Assembly (NCBI GenBank): GCA_029339505.1 | Contig: JAQISU010000231.1 | Span: forward strand, 875,001-939,000 | Source: Unio delphinus | Taxonomy: Eukaryota > Mollusca > Bivalvia > Unionida > Unionidae | Direction of reading: 5' to 3' | Length of the DNA: 64,000 nucleotides | Part shown: positions 21,170 through 34,429 of the stretch, one piece after another | How the letters are laid out: the number at the start of each line of letters is the position of its first letter | How positions within the stretch are numbered: the stretch's first letter is position 1 | Made by a program: the position numbers and the translations under genes | Notes under the pieces: model-generated | Databases searched by the model: none | Seen by the model: the letters and a program-made list of their open reading frames with translations, nothing else | Told to the model about the DNA's origin: nothing

Positions 21170-21722
21170 TCAGATGGCATGCATCATGATGAATAATTAT
21201 TATGGCATGAATCATGGTATCTTATTAGGGTGGTATGCATCATTATATCTAAATAGGTTGGTATGATGAATGGATTATAATAAGGAGGGCACGAATCATG
21301 GTGTATATTTAGGATGGCATGAATCATGGTGTATATTTAGGATGGCATGAACATAGTGTCTGGTCATGATGGTACGAATCATGGTGTATATTAAGGATGG
21401 CACGAATTATGGTGTATATTTAGGATGACACGAATTACGGTGTATATTTAGGATGGTTCGAATCATGGTGTATATTTAGGATTTCTCGAATCATGCAGTA
21501 TATTTAGGATGGCTCGAACATAGTGTCTGCTTAGGATGGCACGAAGCATGGTGTCTAACTAGGGTGGTAGGAATCATAGTTTCTATTTAGGATAGAATAA
21601 ATCAAGATGTCTAATTAGAACGGCATAAATCATGGTGTCTAATTAGAACGGCATGAATCAAAGTGTATATTTAGGATGTCATGAATCAAGGTGTCTAATT
21701 GAGATGGCACGAATCATAGTGT
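21170..21722 (+). repeat. Degenerate minisatellite, ~28 bp x ~19
   Basis: Variants of GTGTATATTTAGGATGGCAT followed by GAATCATG. Units differ by substitutions and small indels, so the array is old. Confidence 0.9.
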
Positions 21723-22180
21723 CTATCTTAATACAAAAACATACATAGATAATAAAGAAATGGACACGCAGAAAAGGACATAAGTGGAATTTTTAATTGT
21801 CCTACGAAATGATGCATCTTCTTTCCGGTAAAATGTGTGATCATATTTGCAAATAACAATGGACTTTATATTGAAAAAAGAAACCCGTCGAACGAAAGAG
21901 AAATTAAGAAATATATCAGTGACCATTCGCAGGTCTTAATTTTAATTTTTCACTGTACTTGTTTCTTTTGTGTAGATCATTTATAGTTTTTTGCATTCAA
22001 AGAGTAATGTGGAATATCCCCATTTAGAAATGGTAATTAGGAAAATGATAAACTATCCGATATGAAGTAGGGGAAGCATGTACAGTTATGCAGAAATAAT
22101 GGAAATGCGATGAAGAGATTAAGACCGAAGTAGATTGTATTTGACTATGAATGAAGAAATATGGTCTGCTAAAGTGAAAT
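21723..22180. other. No recognised feature
   Basis: AT-rich. A 67-codon minus-strand frame at 21723-21926 is unassigned. Confidence 0.5.
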
Positions 22181-22320
22181 TCCCCACAAAATGTACAAAG
22201 ATGCTGGAGTCCAAGTCCCCACATAACGTAAAAAGATACAGCAGTCAATGTCCCCACATAATGTAAAACCATACAGCATTCTATGTCCCCACAAAATGTA
22301 AAAACATACAACATTCCTTG
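22181..22320 (+). repeat. Minisatellite, 35 bp x 4
   Basis: Four 35-bp units beginning TCCCCACA[AT]AA[TC]GTA and ending in a variable AGCATTCTATG-like segment. Confidence 0.95.
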
Positions 22321-23319
22321 TCTTGAGTAAAATACAGCCTTTCAGGTGTAACATTAACGGGAAGAGTGCAGTCGGCTTCTCTGATTTACATTGCATATTT
22401 TCATTCGTCTTCATCACAATTGTGATCCCTGGATTTGTTTTCATCGACATACTATTTTTAAATAGAAAAACCCTCTCAACTCAGCAACATCTATCTTTTT
22501 ATCTATCTTTTTATCTATCGTTAGTTAGGTATATATATGCCTTAGTACATCCAAGTCTTGTTTGTTTAATGTTATTAACGTGGAGTATTCCATCACTGTA
22601 GTATTCTAACAACTAGAAAAACTATTTATTAAGACGCATTGATGTTGGCTTCTTATAAAGACCCCGCTTCCTATGTTCACATTTCAAGGTTTTATCGTGT
22701 TGTCTATATCTTCAAACTATACGTATCATGCACAGTTTAATTATTTCACTCTTTTCAGCAGCTTCGAATATGTATGACATCTATATTTTCATCTTAGCAT
22801 ATTTCATTCCTCAATTTAGAAATTCTGTGAAGAAGAGAGACATTATGTAAAAAATGTCGTTATATGAATTTACCAAAGAATGAAGGATGTACTTACACTA
22901 TTTTGTTTGGATTCATATCTACTGATTGTTCTGCTGCAGAATGCTACAAAGACATCAATATGGGAAATACGATTAATAATGTTAATGCATACGATGAAAG
23001 ACTTACTTTATACTAACTAAAGTCATGTCTTTAAATGGATGCAATATAATCTAAGTTAATTATTTTCCAGCTTTATCGAACAAGAAAGTGTACGAGCTAT
23101 TATAAGGGACATACTCCAAATGTTTGTAATCGTACATTGAAAAATTTCGCTTGGTGTCATGCCCAACCGATCTCAACTGTGATAACATTACTATAGTGAA
23201 GTCTTAAATAAAGATTCATTCTTTGGATGTATAATTGTGATCGGAAAACAACTGTTGGTACATCACCACTACACGGAAACATCATAGGCACACCAAAACT
23301 TCAACTATATTCAGAATTT
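22321..23319. other. No recognised feature
   Basis: Non-coding. A small TTTTTATCTATC repeat occurs near 22495-22520. Confidence 0.5.
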
Positions 23320-23475
23320 AAGTAATAAGGACTTTTGCCTGTAAATCGAGAAATATTTAGGATTTGATTCCTTTTTCAATGTTCACATTTTATTCTTGGA
23401 AAATACGTTATTTTTTTTTTTAATGAATTTTACAAATCGTGTTTTCACTCTTTTCTATTACTTATTTTTAGATCA
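23320..23475 (+). mobile_element. Possible family-B LTR fragment
   Basis: AAGGACTTTTG, GGATTTGATTC, TACGTTATT and GAATTTTACAAATCGTGTTTTCAC resemble, in order, the 3' half of the family-B LTRs. Short and diverged, so tentative. Confidence 0.45.
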
Positions 23476-24659
23476 TACGGTGGTGTGAACACGTACAAAC
23501 ATAATTCTGAAACGTACTTAATCTGTACATTATGATCGGATCCGTAACCAGCAACTGCTTATCATTAAACTAAGGTGCTTCCCATACTAATTCAAGATTG
23601 TCTTGAGATTTAGCGCCTTGCCGGATGTTTAGGTTAATTGCGTGGGAATGTCGTCATTTTAAATTTATAATTATAAGTAATAAAACCGCCGATGACTTTC
23701 ATTTGCGTAACTTATAGGATCAATGCGATGAATTTAAAGTATTACAGTCTGTTGATAATTATGCTAAGATACGTACAATACGTCTTTTGATGCGCGTATC
23801 TGATAACACATGACAAAGCGTTGAAAGATTTAGAAGTTCAGACTTGTGTGCATTCCACAGATGTCATTACTCAATAACGGATCGTGGGTGATGTCCCTCT
23901 GATATCTGTCAAAAGCAGATTAAGTCGCGTTAGCTCTGGCGAGAATGTAGCTGATTGCCGAATTACCATGATAAAGACATGCAATATCATGCCTGTGATA
24001 TGAGTCAAGGGATTGATGAAATTCATCCACGACTGTGCGGCATCTGCAACGCACACTCTGTATTGAATAACACTACAATCAATCATAAGAGATAATTTTT
24101 TAAAGGAAACAATCTGAAGTTTAGAGTCTAGAAACAAATGAAAAGTGAAATCATAATTTATTATGCATTATCAAGAAGTTTGTGAGTAAAAAAAAAAGAA
24201 GACTTTTCAGCAATTGAAAAGGGAAAATGGCGGCATTTTATATATTTGCACTGCTTAGAGTTTGTAGAGATAAGTATCTTATATATATTTACAAAACAAC
24301 GCGTGTTCCTGCTAGCTAGGACCAAAGCCTGTAAATGTGGTTGACGGTCTGCATTAAAACAGAAGGCTTTTTGTCCTCTAAGGTTAACAATTATATTTGC
24401 TGTTCTAAGTTTTAGCAGAACGTATGTAGAGTAACAGGCTGGTTGATGAAACTTCGTTTTCTGTATGAAGTGGTATTAAGTGTTAAGGCAATTACAGAAC
24501 AATACGTAAAAAAGAACAAAGTGTTAATTAACTTCTATGTCTGTACCATTTCTTTGCACGATCGACATCAGGTGAGGAAATGAAAACCTCTTTAATACAG
24601 ATTGTCAGATGGATACTTTTTTAACGGACAAGAGTCAACGTGTCTGCCTATGCGTGACA
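23476..24659. other. No recognised feature
   Basis: AT-rich non-coding DNA. An 88-codon minus frame (23871-24137) shows no domain. Confidence 0.5.
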
Positions 24660-25030
24660 CGTTGATATCCTTTCATTAACACGCAGTTCATGAATAGTTG
24701 ATACCCTCACATCAACACGCAAATCATGAATAGTTGACACCCAACACCTTCTCACATTAACACGGAATACTTGAAGAGTTGACATAATCGTGGTAACAAT
24801 CAATATATGAATAGTTGACACTCTCACATGAACACGCAGTACATGAATAGTTGATAACATCCCATTAACAAACAATTCATGAATAGTCAACAAATTTGCA
24901 TTAATAAGTAATTCATAAATGCCTGACACCCTAGACCCTTACATTAGTACGCAATACAGGAATAGTTGCCACTGTCACATTTACATGCAGTACATGAATA
25001 GTTCTTTCCCTCATATTAACGCGCGTCACA
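24660..25030 (+). repeat. Degenerate minisatellite, ~36-38 bp x ~9
   Basis: Variants of ACACGCAGTTCATGAATAGT followed by TGATACCCTCACATTA. Copies have diverged and one carries an insertion. The minus-strand reading stays open only because of the repeat. Confidence 0.9.
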
Positions 25031-25231
25031 TTAATATGGTTTTATCTCTACAAATGGTATTCGTTTTTAAAGCTTTCATTATATGTGGTCTATTTTGTAG
25101 TTGATATATGCAATATGAACCTTTGGTTGGTGAGTTTAGCTGGATAACCCGCCAATTCAGACTGGCACTTAATCAGATGTAATACAAAACATTCGCAGCA
25201 AATTCCAAACAAATCAGTGTTTTTTCACCGA

Positions 25232-27485
25232 TTGCAGAGATTATCATCAGAATTGTAACCGTACCAAGTGATGTTCTTAGTAATGGTTAACTATATGATA
25301 GTGTTGGATTTCATCCACATATCAAATGATGTTGTTAGTAATGGTTAACTATATGACAGTGTTGGATTTCATTCATATACCAAGTGATGTTGTAAGTAAT
25401 GGTTAACTATATGATACTGTTGGATTTCATTGATATACCAAGTGATGTTGTTAGTAATGGTAAACTATATGATAGTGTTGGATCTGGATGATGTTGTTAG
25501 CAATGGATAACTATATGATAATGTTGGATTTGGATGATGTTGTTAGCAATAGTTAACTAAATGATAGTGTTGGATCTTGATGATGTTATAAATGGTTTAC
25601 TATATGATAGTGTTGGATCTGGATGATGTTAGAAATGGTTAACTATATGATAGTGTTGGATCTGGGTGATGCTAGAAATGGTTAACTATATGATAGTGTT
25701 GGATCTGGATGATGTTAGAAATGGTTAACTATATGATAGTGTTGGATCTGGGTGATGTTAGAAATGGTTAACTATATGATAGTGTTGGATCTGGATGATG
25801 TTAGAAATGGTTAACTATATGATAGTGTTGGATCTGGATGATGTTAGAAATGGTTAACTATATGATAGTGTTTGATATGGATTATGTTGTTAGCAATGGT
25901 TAACTATATGATAGTGTTGGATCTGGATGTTGTTAGCAATAGTTAACTATATGATAGTGTTGGATCTGAATGATGTTAGAAATGGTTAACTATATGATAG
26001 TGTTTGATTTGGATGATGTTGTTAGCAATAGTTAACTATATGATAGTGTTGGATATGGATGATGTTGTTAGCAATAGTTAACTGTATGATAGTGTTGGAT
26101 ATGGATGATGTTGTTAGCAATAGTTAACTCTATGATAGTGTTGGATCTGGATGATGTTAGTAATGGTTTACTATATGATAGTGTTGGATCTGGATGATGT
26201 TAGAAATGGTTAACTATATGATAGTGTTGGATCTGGATGATGTTAGTAATTGTTAACTATATGATAGTGTTTGATATGGATTTTTTGTTAGCAATAGTTA
26301 ACTATATGATAGTGTTGGATATGGATGATGTTGTTAGCAATAGTTAACTGTATGATAGTGTTGGATATGGATGATGTTGTTAGCAATAGTTAACTGTATG
26401 ATAGTGTTGCATATGGATGATGTTAGAAATGGTTAACTATATGATAGTGTTGGATATGGCTGATGTTAGTAATGGTTAACTCTATGATAGTGTTGGATCT
26501 GGATGATGTTGTTAGCAATAGTTAACTGTATGATAGTGTTGGATATGGATGATGTTATTAGCAATAGTTAACTCTATGATAGTGCTGGATCTGGATGATG
26601 TTAGAAATGGTTAACTATATGATAGTGTTGAATATGGATGATGTTAGAAATGGTTTGTTGGATCGGATGATGTTAGCAATAGTTAACTATATGATAGTGT
26701 TGGATATGGATGATGTTGTTAGCAATAGTTAACTGTATGATAGTGTTGGATATGGATGATGTTGTTAGCAATAGTTAACTATATGATAGTGTTGGATCTG
26801 GATGATGTTAGAAATGGTTAACTATATGATAGTGTTGGATTTGAATGATGTTAGAAATGGTTAACTATATGATAGTGTTTGATTTGGATGATGTTAGAAA
26901 TGGTTAACTATATGATAGTGTTGGATATGGATGATGTTAGAAATGGTTAACTATATGATAGTGTTGGATCGGATGATGTTAGCAATAGTTAACTATATGA
27001 TAGTGTTGGATATGGATGATGTTGTTAGCAATAGTTACCTGTATGATAGTGTTGGATATGGATGATGTTGTTAGCAATAGTTAACTCTATGATAGTGTTG
27101 GATCTGGATGATGTTAAAAATGGTTAACTATATGATAGTGTTGGATCGGATGATGTTAGTAATGGTTAACTATATGATAGTGTTGGATATGGATGATGTT
27201 GTTAGCAATAGTTAACTGTATGATAGTGTTGGATATGGATGATGTTGTTAGCAATAGTTAACTATATGATAGTGTTGGATCTGGATGATGTTAGAAATGG
27301 TTAACTATATGATAGTGTTGGATCTGAATGATGTTAGAAATGGTTAACTATATGATAGTGTTGGATCGGATGATGTTAGAAATGGTTAACTATATGATAG
27401 TGTTGGATCTGAATGTTGTTAGCAATAGTTAACTATATGATAGTGTTGGATCGGATGATGTTAGTAATTGTTAACTATATGATAG
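25232..27485 (+). repeat. Satellite of 43/46-bp monomers, ~50 copies
   Basis: Two monomer types alternate in blocks. Type A (43 bp) reads GATGATGTTAGAAATGGTTA, ACTATATGATAGTGTTGGAT, CTG. Type B (46 bp) has an added GTT and reads GTTGTTAGCAATAGTTAACT. The first three monomers are longer (about 58-60 bp). Composite units starting with GGATCGGATGATG recur near 26660, 26970 and 27145, so higher-order repetition is visible. Nearly every monomer keeps GTTAAC and ATGATAGTGT. Confidence 0.98.
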
Positions 27486-29227
27486 TGTAACGGCTGGCTC
27501 GGTATCAAGGGTTATTAGTACAATATCGCACAAGCCCTGGTCCGAGGTATTGCGCAACTTGGAAAAACAACACTCGAAACCGCCTCCCGCTAATTCTCGC
27601 TATCTAAAAGAATGACCTCTACGGTGTAATTTGCCCGGTCAGAAAGGATATGGTAATCTGAGATAGTATCTTGAACAAGACAACACACGAGCCCCCGTAA
27701 AGATAAAATGAGAATTTAATGAAAATACAATTAAGAGAAGAATGACACAATAAGTTACAATTTTCTTTCCTTCTGACTATTGTTCGTTCAGAAGCACTTC
27801 AAAACCGAAGCTTTAAAATAATGGATACACTAATTAAAAATTCAAACACTAATAAAATAGATGAATTTAGCCGTTAATGACTGAGAGTAAATTTAATCAT
27901 GAAATGGAGTGTTCATTAACATTGGACTGTTGGGTGATTCACAATGACCTTCGTCGACTGGTTTTTTTCCCTTCTGCGTGCGTCACGACTTTAGCTTGCA
28001 CTTTTTGGTTGAACGTGGGATTTCCACAACTCTGACTTCTGGCTTCTTTTCCCTCCTTTTCTTGATTTCTTTTCCCTCCTTTTCTTGACTTCTCGCTAAT
28101 TCTCACTCTTTCCAAACAAACTATTTTCCTTTGAAAAGAAAAGGGTAAAACGCCCTAAGTATCTTGTTATGCTTTAAGAGTTGAGATTGTCCGTCCGTCT
28201 TTCTTGTTCGAACAATCAGATCTTACTATCAGTGTTAACTTTTATACGGCTAACAAATACTACACATGTCTTCATATCAATAGAGCTATACGGCTAATTA
28301 TCGACATCAAAATCTGGGAAAGTCACATATATTCCCGTAAATCATTACGTAAAGTGAGGCAATATATCATAGTACACAATCCATATTTACTAATATGATA
28401 AATTCAAAATTAATGTAGCACTTTCCAATCATAAATGTACACAGTGGGTTTTCTACACCACCCATTAACGTACCTAAGTATATAAGGTGAAAATGCTACT
28501 TCAGAATTCAAAAATACATTATTAAATCAATGTAATACCGAACTATCAAAAATATGAACACATCATGCATCTGTAACGAAGAAACATCATATCAAAGTAC
28601 GTTATTAAATCAATGTAATACCGAACTATTTGTATCATAGTATCAATACATTATGCATCTGTAACTAAGAAAACATCACATAAATTACATCATGATAAAT
28701 GTGAATTTGAGTTAAATACCTTGTGTTTTTGGCGTCTTACAATCGTTCCGCATTCAGTTTTTCCCCAGGAACCCAATTTTACGAACGTATTTCTTGCAAA
28801 GAACGATCGGAGTCCTGGTAATTACTTCTACCTTTCGGTTTCTCTATTGCAGAGAAATTTTCAGACTAATTCAAACTCATAAGCTCAGAGAATATATTTC
28901 CCCGATCCTACGGTTCGACCCCCCCCCCTCCTTCTACATTTGACCAATCGGAATAAATGATATTCCTACGGACATTTTGAAAAACCGTCTATCAAGATGC
29001 CAAAAATGCCACTTGGGGTCGAAATATCACCCTACCATTTGTTTCAAATCACTTTGACAGCTATACGTGAGAAATACACTTAGTTCGGTTCTACTATAAA
29101 TATTCTAACAGCATGACCCAGTTAAGTAAACATTCCTTCGTCCAAACTCTACTCCAAGACAGTTAATTGTCGGCTAGACTAAGAATTAATTAATGAATTT
29201 CACTGGCGAAAAATTTGGCACTTGACA
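27486..29227. mobile_element. 1.74-kb insertion with TG...CA ends, probably a solo LTR
   Basis: The satellite is cut at 27485 and resumes at 29228. The insert begins TGTAACGGCTGGCTCGG and ends GGCACTTGACA. It is flanked by GATAG at 27481-27485 and 29228-29232, a 5-bp target duplication, because the resumed satellite repeats those bases. TG...CA ends with a 5-bp duplication are characteristic of LTR elements. No coding sequence is present, which fits a long solo LTR. It contains an internal ~95-bp duplication (28520-28690) and C9 and pyrimidine-rich tracts. Confidence 0.75.
28510..28690 (+). repeat. Internal ~95-bp tandem duplication
   Basis: ATTATTAAATCAATGTAATA with CCGAACTAT and TGCATCTGTAAC occurs twice inside the 1.74-kb insertion, with modest divergence. 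Confidence 0.85.
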
Positions 29228-29290
29228 GATAGTGTTTGATTTGGATGATGTTAGTAATGGTTAACTATATGATAGTGTTTGATCGGATGC
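29228..29290 (+). repeat. Right remainder of the 43/46-bp satellite
   Basis: One and a half monomers after the insertion. The array then ends in unrelated sequence. Confidence 0.95.
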
Positions 29291-30542
29291 ATGGTTAGAC
29301 ACAGATTATGTATATCGACTTATAAGTAAATATTTATGTGCTCTTCTTGATTCCCAAAACGATTCAGTGTTAGACAAGTATTTGTCAGAATATATGCCCT
29401 TTCATCCATTTGGTTTCCTCAATTGTTGCGACGAGAAAGGTCGTGGGCATATACTTTATGCACATTTACATAATGGAAACCGTAAAATCAAAACTAAATT
29501 AATGTGAGAAATAAATAATGAATTTAAAAAAATTTACATGAATATCCGTCCTGAGAAGTTTTATTTTTTTTACGGGTTCGTTGAAGAAAACTCAGTCCAT
29601 TTTTGTTATACATTTATGTGCATTGTCCTGTCTTTTAATACCTAGACTGAATGCAGAAAAGGGCAAATTGCGAATTTAAATTTTTTAAAATCTATTCTTT
29701 CGAGTGTTAACATGAACTTGTGAAGAATTAAAAAAGTGAGTCGTAATGAATCGAATCGTTCTTGTTATTATATCAAGTTTATAAATGAAATAACAACTCA
29801 AAGCTAACATTTATTTCTTTGGAAACATCTGTGCACTATTTATCGTACAGCTTCCACTTCACGGACCTATGTTGACATACATGTAAAGGCACCGACTAAA
29901 TGAACGTCAAGGTAAAATCTCGCTGAAAAATCAGAAAGTCGATATCAGATATTTATCAGGCGTGAGTTGCCAGGCTGAAAAAATCGGAAAGATTCTTGTC
30001 CAGATGCATTCCTGAAATGGTGGAAGGTAAACGTTTCAACATACATTTGTAAATAAACCGAGCCATTAGCTTGCTCGTGCATTCGTCTCCCTCGACAATC
30101 ATGGTTCCTTATCTCTATGACGGTCCAGTTATATAAACTGTCATTGACAGGTAGCATATTTGTGAGAGTTCTGAACGTTGCGTAGTTTTTTAATTAAAAA
30201 CTTGAATGCATTGGATTATATTTCACTTTCAGAAAGTCCATTGATCAGTCATCGTCATTATAATGTATAAAACCAGTTTAATGGTGTATGCAAAATCTAG
30301 TTTGCCAATACTATCTAAGGTTTCTCTAATTTTGTAAATTAATATTCATTTGATTTTGTGTATTGTTTATTTTATTACATTTATTGTTAATCCTTACATT
30401 TGTTTCCAATTTAAGCCTCACACAGGTTTCATTAATGAATATTTACTTTTTTTTGCGTGCATTTGGAATATTTTTCGAAGAATCCTTTTGATGCATAAAT
30501 TGAGTTAAAGCTGTTTGAATGTTGCATTAGCAGGGTACATTG

Positions 30543-30544
<2 letters not shown>
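29291..30544. other. No recognised feature
   Basis: AT-rich non-coding. A 70-codon minus-strand frame (29945-30157) has no recognised domain. Confidence 0.5.

Positions 30545-30623
<79 letters not shown>
30545..30623. repeat. (AT)n microsatellite
   Basis: About 39 AT units, immediately 5' of the LINE fragment. Confidence 0.97.
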
Positions 30624-30627
<4 letters not shown>

Positions 30628-30628
<1 letters not shown>

Positions 30629-30954
30629 GCAGTCTTCATGCCATCAATCCAACCCAGGGAGAATGGACTCCTTCCTATAGAACTATCCGTAGGGAGGAGG
30701 TTGTCATTGGAAGAATCAGAATCGGTCATACATACAATATCCTATCGCACATACTAAAAGGTGAAGATCCACCAGAGTGCGTTTCTTGCAATGAACCATT
30801 CACTGTTAAGCACTTTATGACCGAATGTTCCGACCTGCAACTTACGCGTGATAAATACTATAATGTACATGACATGAAGGAACTTTTTGATACTATACAA
30901 ATCACATGTATTTTAGATTTCCTGAAGGAAGTAAATCTTTATTTTAAACTATAA
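30628..30954 (+). pseudogene. C-terminal end of an I/Nimb-like LINE ORF2
   Basis: A frame with no internal ATG start but open for 108 codons to TAA at 30952. It reads HAINPTQGEW, SYRTIRREEVVIGRIRIGHT, then a zinc-knuckle-like CVSCNEPFTVKHFMTEC (C-x2-C-x7-H-x4-C), and ends in FLKEVNLYFKL. This is the tail after RNase H in I-group and related non-LTR retrotransposons (family knowledge). The rest of ORF2 is missing: the copy starts right at the (AT)n, which fits 5' truncation. The intact frame suggests a relatively young insertion. Confidence 0.82.
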
Positions 30955-31346
<392 letters not shown>

Positions 31347-31425
31347 ATAAACCAATAATGTTGTTAGATCAAGTTGTGATCCGAGCAACATGGTTCATCA
31401 AAGCGCTTATATTGAACATGTTTTC

Positions 31426-31493
31426 AACAGTGAGCTATCACTTGAATACTCTTGCGATCTAACAGTGAGCTATCACTTGAATACTCTTGCGAT
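31426..31493 (+). repeat. 34-bp tandem duplication
   Basis: AACAGTGAGCTATCACTTGA and ATACTCTTGCGATC occur twice in a row with no differences. Confidence 0.95.
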
Positions 31494-31589
31494 CAGTAAT
31501 GAACTTCCACTTTATAATCATTACCGAGATAAGAAAATTATAATAGAACTAATATCCGATTCCTAAATGAATATAAGATGGTACAAACG

Positions 31590-31592
<3 letters not shown>

Positions 31593-31640
<48 letters not shown>
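31593..31640. repeat. (GA)n microsatellite
   Basis: About 24 GA units. Confidence 0.97.
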
Positions 31641-31641
<1 letters not shown>

Positions 31642-32397
31642 AGCCTACATTATTATATGCTTACTGTGTTGTCAGTTAACTAACATTGTCAGAATTGTAC
31701 AGTATACTGCACTGGTTTATATTGCATAACACGCGTGTCTATCGTTTGTTAGAAACTACTTTTGATTGTAAGCAACCAATGTACGCTCATGTAGATTTAT
31801 TGGATTTGTCTGTAAATGAACAAAGGAAGCCATTTGACAATATACATGATAAAGCTGTCAATATGGATGAGTTCAACAAGAATCTGAAATAGGAACGAAT
31901 CCAAAACAGAAATGATTTTGATTGCACAGTTCTTCTTATATACACCTTCAAGAATCTAATACGACTTTATGTCGCAATATTTCCCATTTGACAGATCTTG
32001 CTACTTCATCTAATATTTCATAATGACTGTTTACGTGACCTGTGAACTAACTTAACTCTTATAAATACTCACCTGACACCACCAAGCAATGGGAAATTAT
32101 CCAAAACTTGCCAGCAAGTTCTAAGATTAGTAAGTTGAAAACATCTATGTATAGATCCTATGCAATATACAGGCATTGTAATATCTTAAAATAGAATCAA
32201 TATAGGTGTACAAAGTTAGATATGTAGCTTTGTAATATCTTCTTTATAGACAATCACTACATGTTCCAATCATGAACAAATATTACATATAATGCACACA
32301 CATTATTGTACCAACAGTTACAAGAAAAAGACATACATGTCATTTAAATGGTTGGGGTCCTCCTGCGCGTTTAACGCATATCTTGATATACAAAAAA
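31641..32397. other. No recognised feature
   Basis: A 68-codon plus-strand frame at 31686-31892 has ordinary-looking composition but no domain I know. Confidence 0.5.
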
Positions 32398-32592
32398 ACA
32401 TACATACATACATACATACATACATACATACATACATACATACATACATACATACATACATACATACATACATACATACAAAAATACATACATACATACA
32501 TACATACATACATACATACATACATACATACATACATACATACATACATACATACATACATACATGCATGCATGCATGCATGCATACATACA
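32398..32592. repeat. (ATAC)n with a (ATGC)n segment
   Basis: About 20 ATAC units, an AAAA interruption at 32480, about 20 more ATAC units, then about five ATGC units (32564-32584), then imperfect CAGACA-like repeats to about 32640. Long open frames on both strands are artefacts. Confidence 0.97.
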
Positions 32593-32741
32593 GAGACAGA
32601 CAGACATACATGCAGACAAACAGACGTACGGACATACAGAGTGATAATGAATGCAGCTAACATTTTTATTTTCAGCCACCACTAATTATTAGTAATGTTT
32701 CAATACAATGAAGTTCCTTGAATTAGAATCTTGACTACAAT

Positions 32742-32855
32742 TAGTTCACCTGTGAAGTCTAATAGAAGATCCATGCAAAGGAAATATTCATGGACGTGTA
32801 GTTCACCTGTGAAGTCTAATAGAAGATCTATGCAAAGGAAATATTCATGGACGTG
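32742..32855 (+). repeat. 57-bp tandem duplication
   Basis: TAGTTCACCTGTGAAGTCTA with AATATTCATGGACGTG occurs twice with one C/T difference. The 57-bp period keeps frame, so both strands show a repeated peptide. No domain is recognised. Confidence 0.97.
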
Positions 32856-32859
32856 TTCG

Positions 32860-33883
32860 ATGTTCGTTGATTTAACTAATGAAACATTCGAGTTTAAAAT
32901 GCGAACTGATGAAAAAGTCATCGGTATATACTTAATGTATCATGAAATTAAAGACGTATTTTGAATGGATATTATTCACAATCCCGTTTTCATTGCATCG
33001 AAACAGAGTGTGGAAAGAATTTGTGGAGGGGGTGCAGAAAAGAGATGAGACAATATAATGTGTTTCGCTGTGGTTTATTGAAGATATTGATTACAGTAAC
33101 TATTCTTGCAAAAGGAGTAAACATTTCGTCTACAGCTTGCACTTTATTGAATTTAGTAAATATGGCTGCACCAGAATAATACGCGGATATTTCGTATTTC
33201 CGCATTTAGTTCCGCAAATATTTTAAGTATGACAGGTTAAATTCCAAAGTGACAAGGCAACTGACTATGTGTACATTATTCGCTACAGCAGCTGTAACGT
33301 GCTTAACAATAGGGCATAAAATGTAATTTGAATCGTCCCTGCAGAGCGGAAACTAAATTTGCGGACAAATGCTATACGATACCGTGTTGAGTGTAAATTT
33401 TATTTAACGTGAACAGTGAAAACTATACGATACCATGTAGAGAGTAAACAATATTTACAATGAAACTGTTCGATACCGCATATAGAGTGAACTAAGTGTA
33501 TAGATAAAAAATATATAGTCAGGACATATAAATGTAAGGCACTGCAGAAGACATGTATCAAGGAGATGAGAGCCTGACGCAAGTTTTGTTTCTTAATCCC
33601 CACCGTGTTAATATGTCTATTGTAAGCTAATCCTAATCAGTTGACCAATATGTTCAAAACTAATGTTTGAATGAAATCAAAGAAAACGTAGAGTGAAAAC
33701 AAAGTTATAACATTAAACATATAAACATACGTTTGGTGTATGGTTGTATTCATAATTAATTGGATATATTTGTCTTGTCTTTTCTGCTGGAATAAGTTAT
33801 ATTTTCACAGTATTAAGCATCATTGTCTCAGCTGTGTCTGGTGTTTGTTTTCTTTCTAAGCAGCCCATTGTGCTACATGTGAC
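32860..33883. other. No recognised feature
   Basis: AT-rich. A diffuse motif [AC]TATACGATACC[GA] repeats loosely at about 33370-33490. No gene. Confidence 0.45.
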
Positions 33884-34112
33884 ACACCAAATTTCAAGAC
33901 ATGTCAGTATATCTAACTCAATAAAAATATACACCAAATTTCAAGACATGTCAGTATATCTAACTCAATAAATATACACCAAATTTCAAGACATGTCAGT
34001 ATATCTAACTCAATAAATATGCATCAAATTTCAAGACATGTCAGTATATCTAACTCAATAAATATACACCAAATTTCAAGACATGTCAGTATATCTAACT
34101 CAATAAATATAC
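33884..34112 (+). repeat. Minisatellite, 45 bp x 5
   Basis: Units of ACACCAAATTTCAAGACATG, TCAGTATATCTAACTCAATA, AATAT with almost no divergence. Confidence 0.97.
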
Positions 34113-34429
34113 ACCAAGAGTTGCATATATCAAAGGTTTTCTCGTTTGCATTTTATAAGATTCTCTGTACACCAATATTGTTAGCAAAGAAAGATAAGAA
34201 TATTAGTAGATGATTGACGCATTCTGTAATAGTGACAAACTCCTTTTTGCTTAACTCTTAAAACTATCATCTGTTCATTTGACGTTTTGGCATCTGAACC
34301 CCTACAGAAATACTTCTTACTTCTACCGATCACAGACCAAACGAGTTTATGAGGCGGTCCGTATTCCGTCTCAATCTCCATTTCCATAACTTTTGTATCA
34401 CTTTTTCACCTAGAATACTTGATGGCTTG

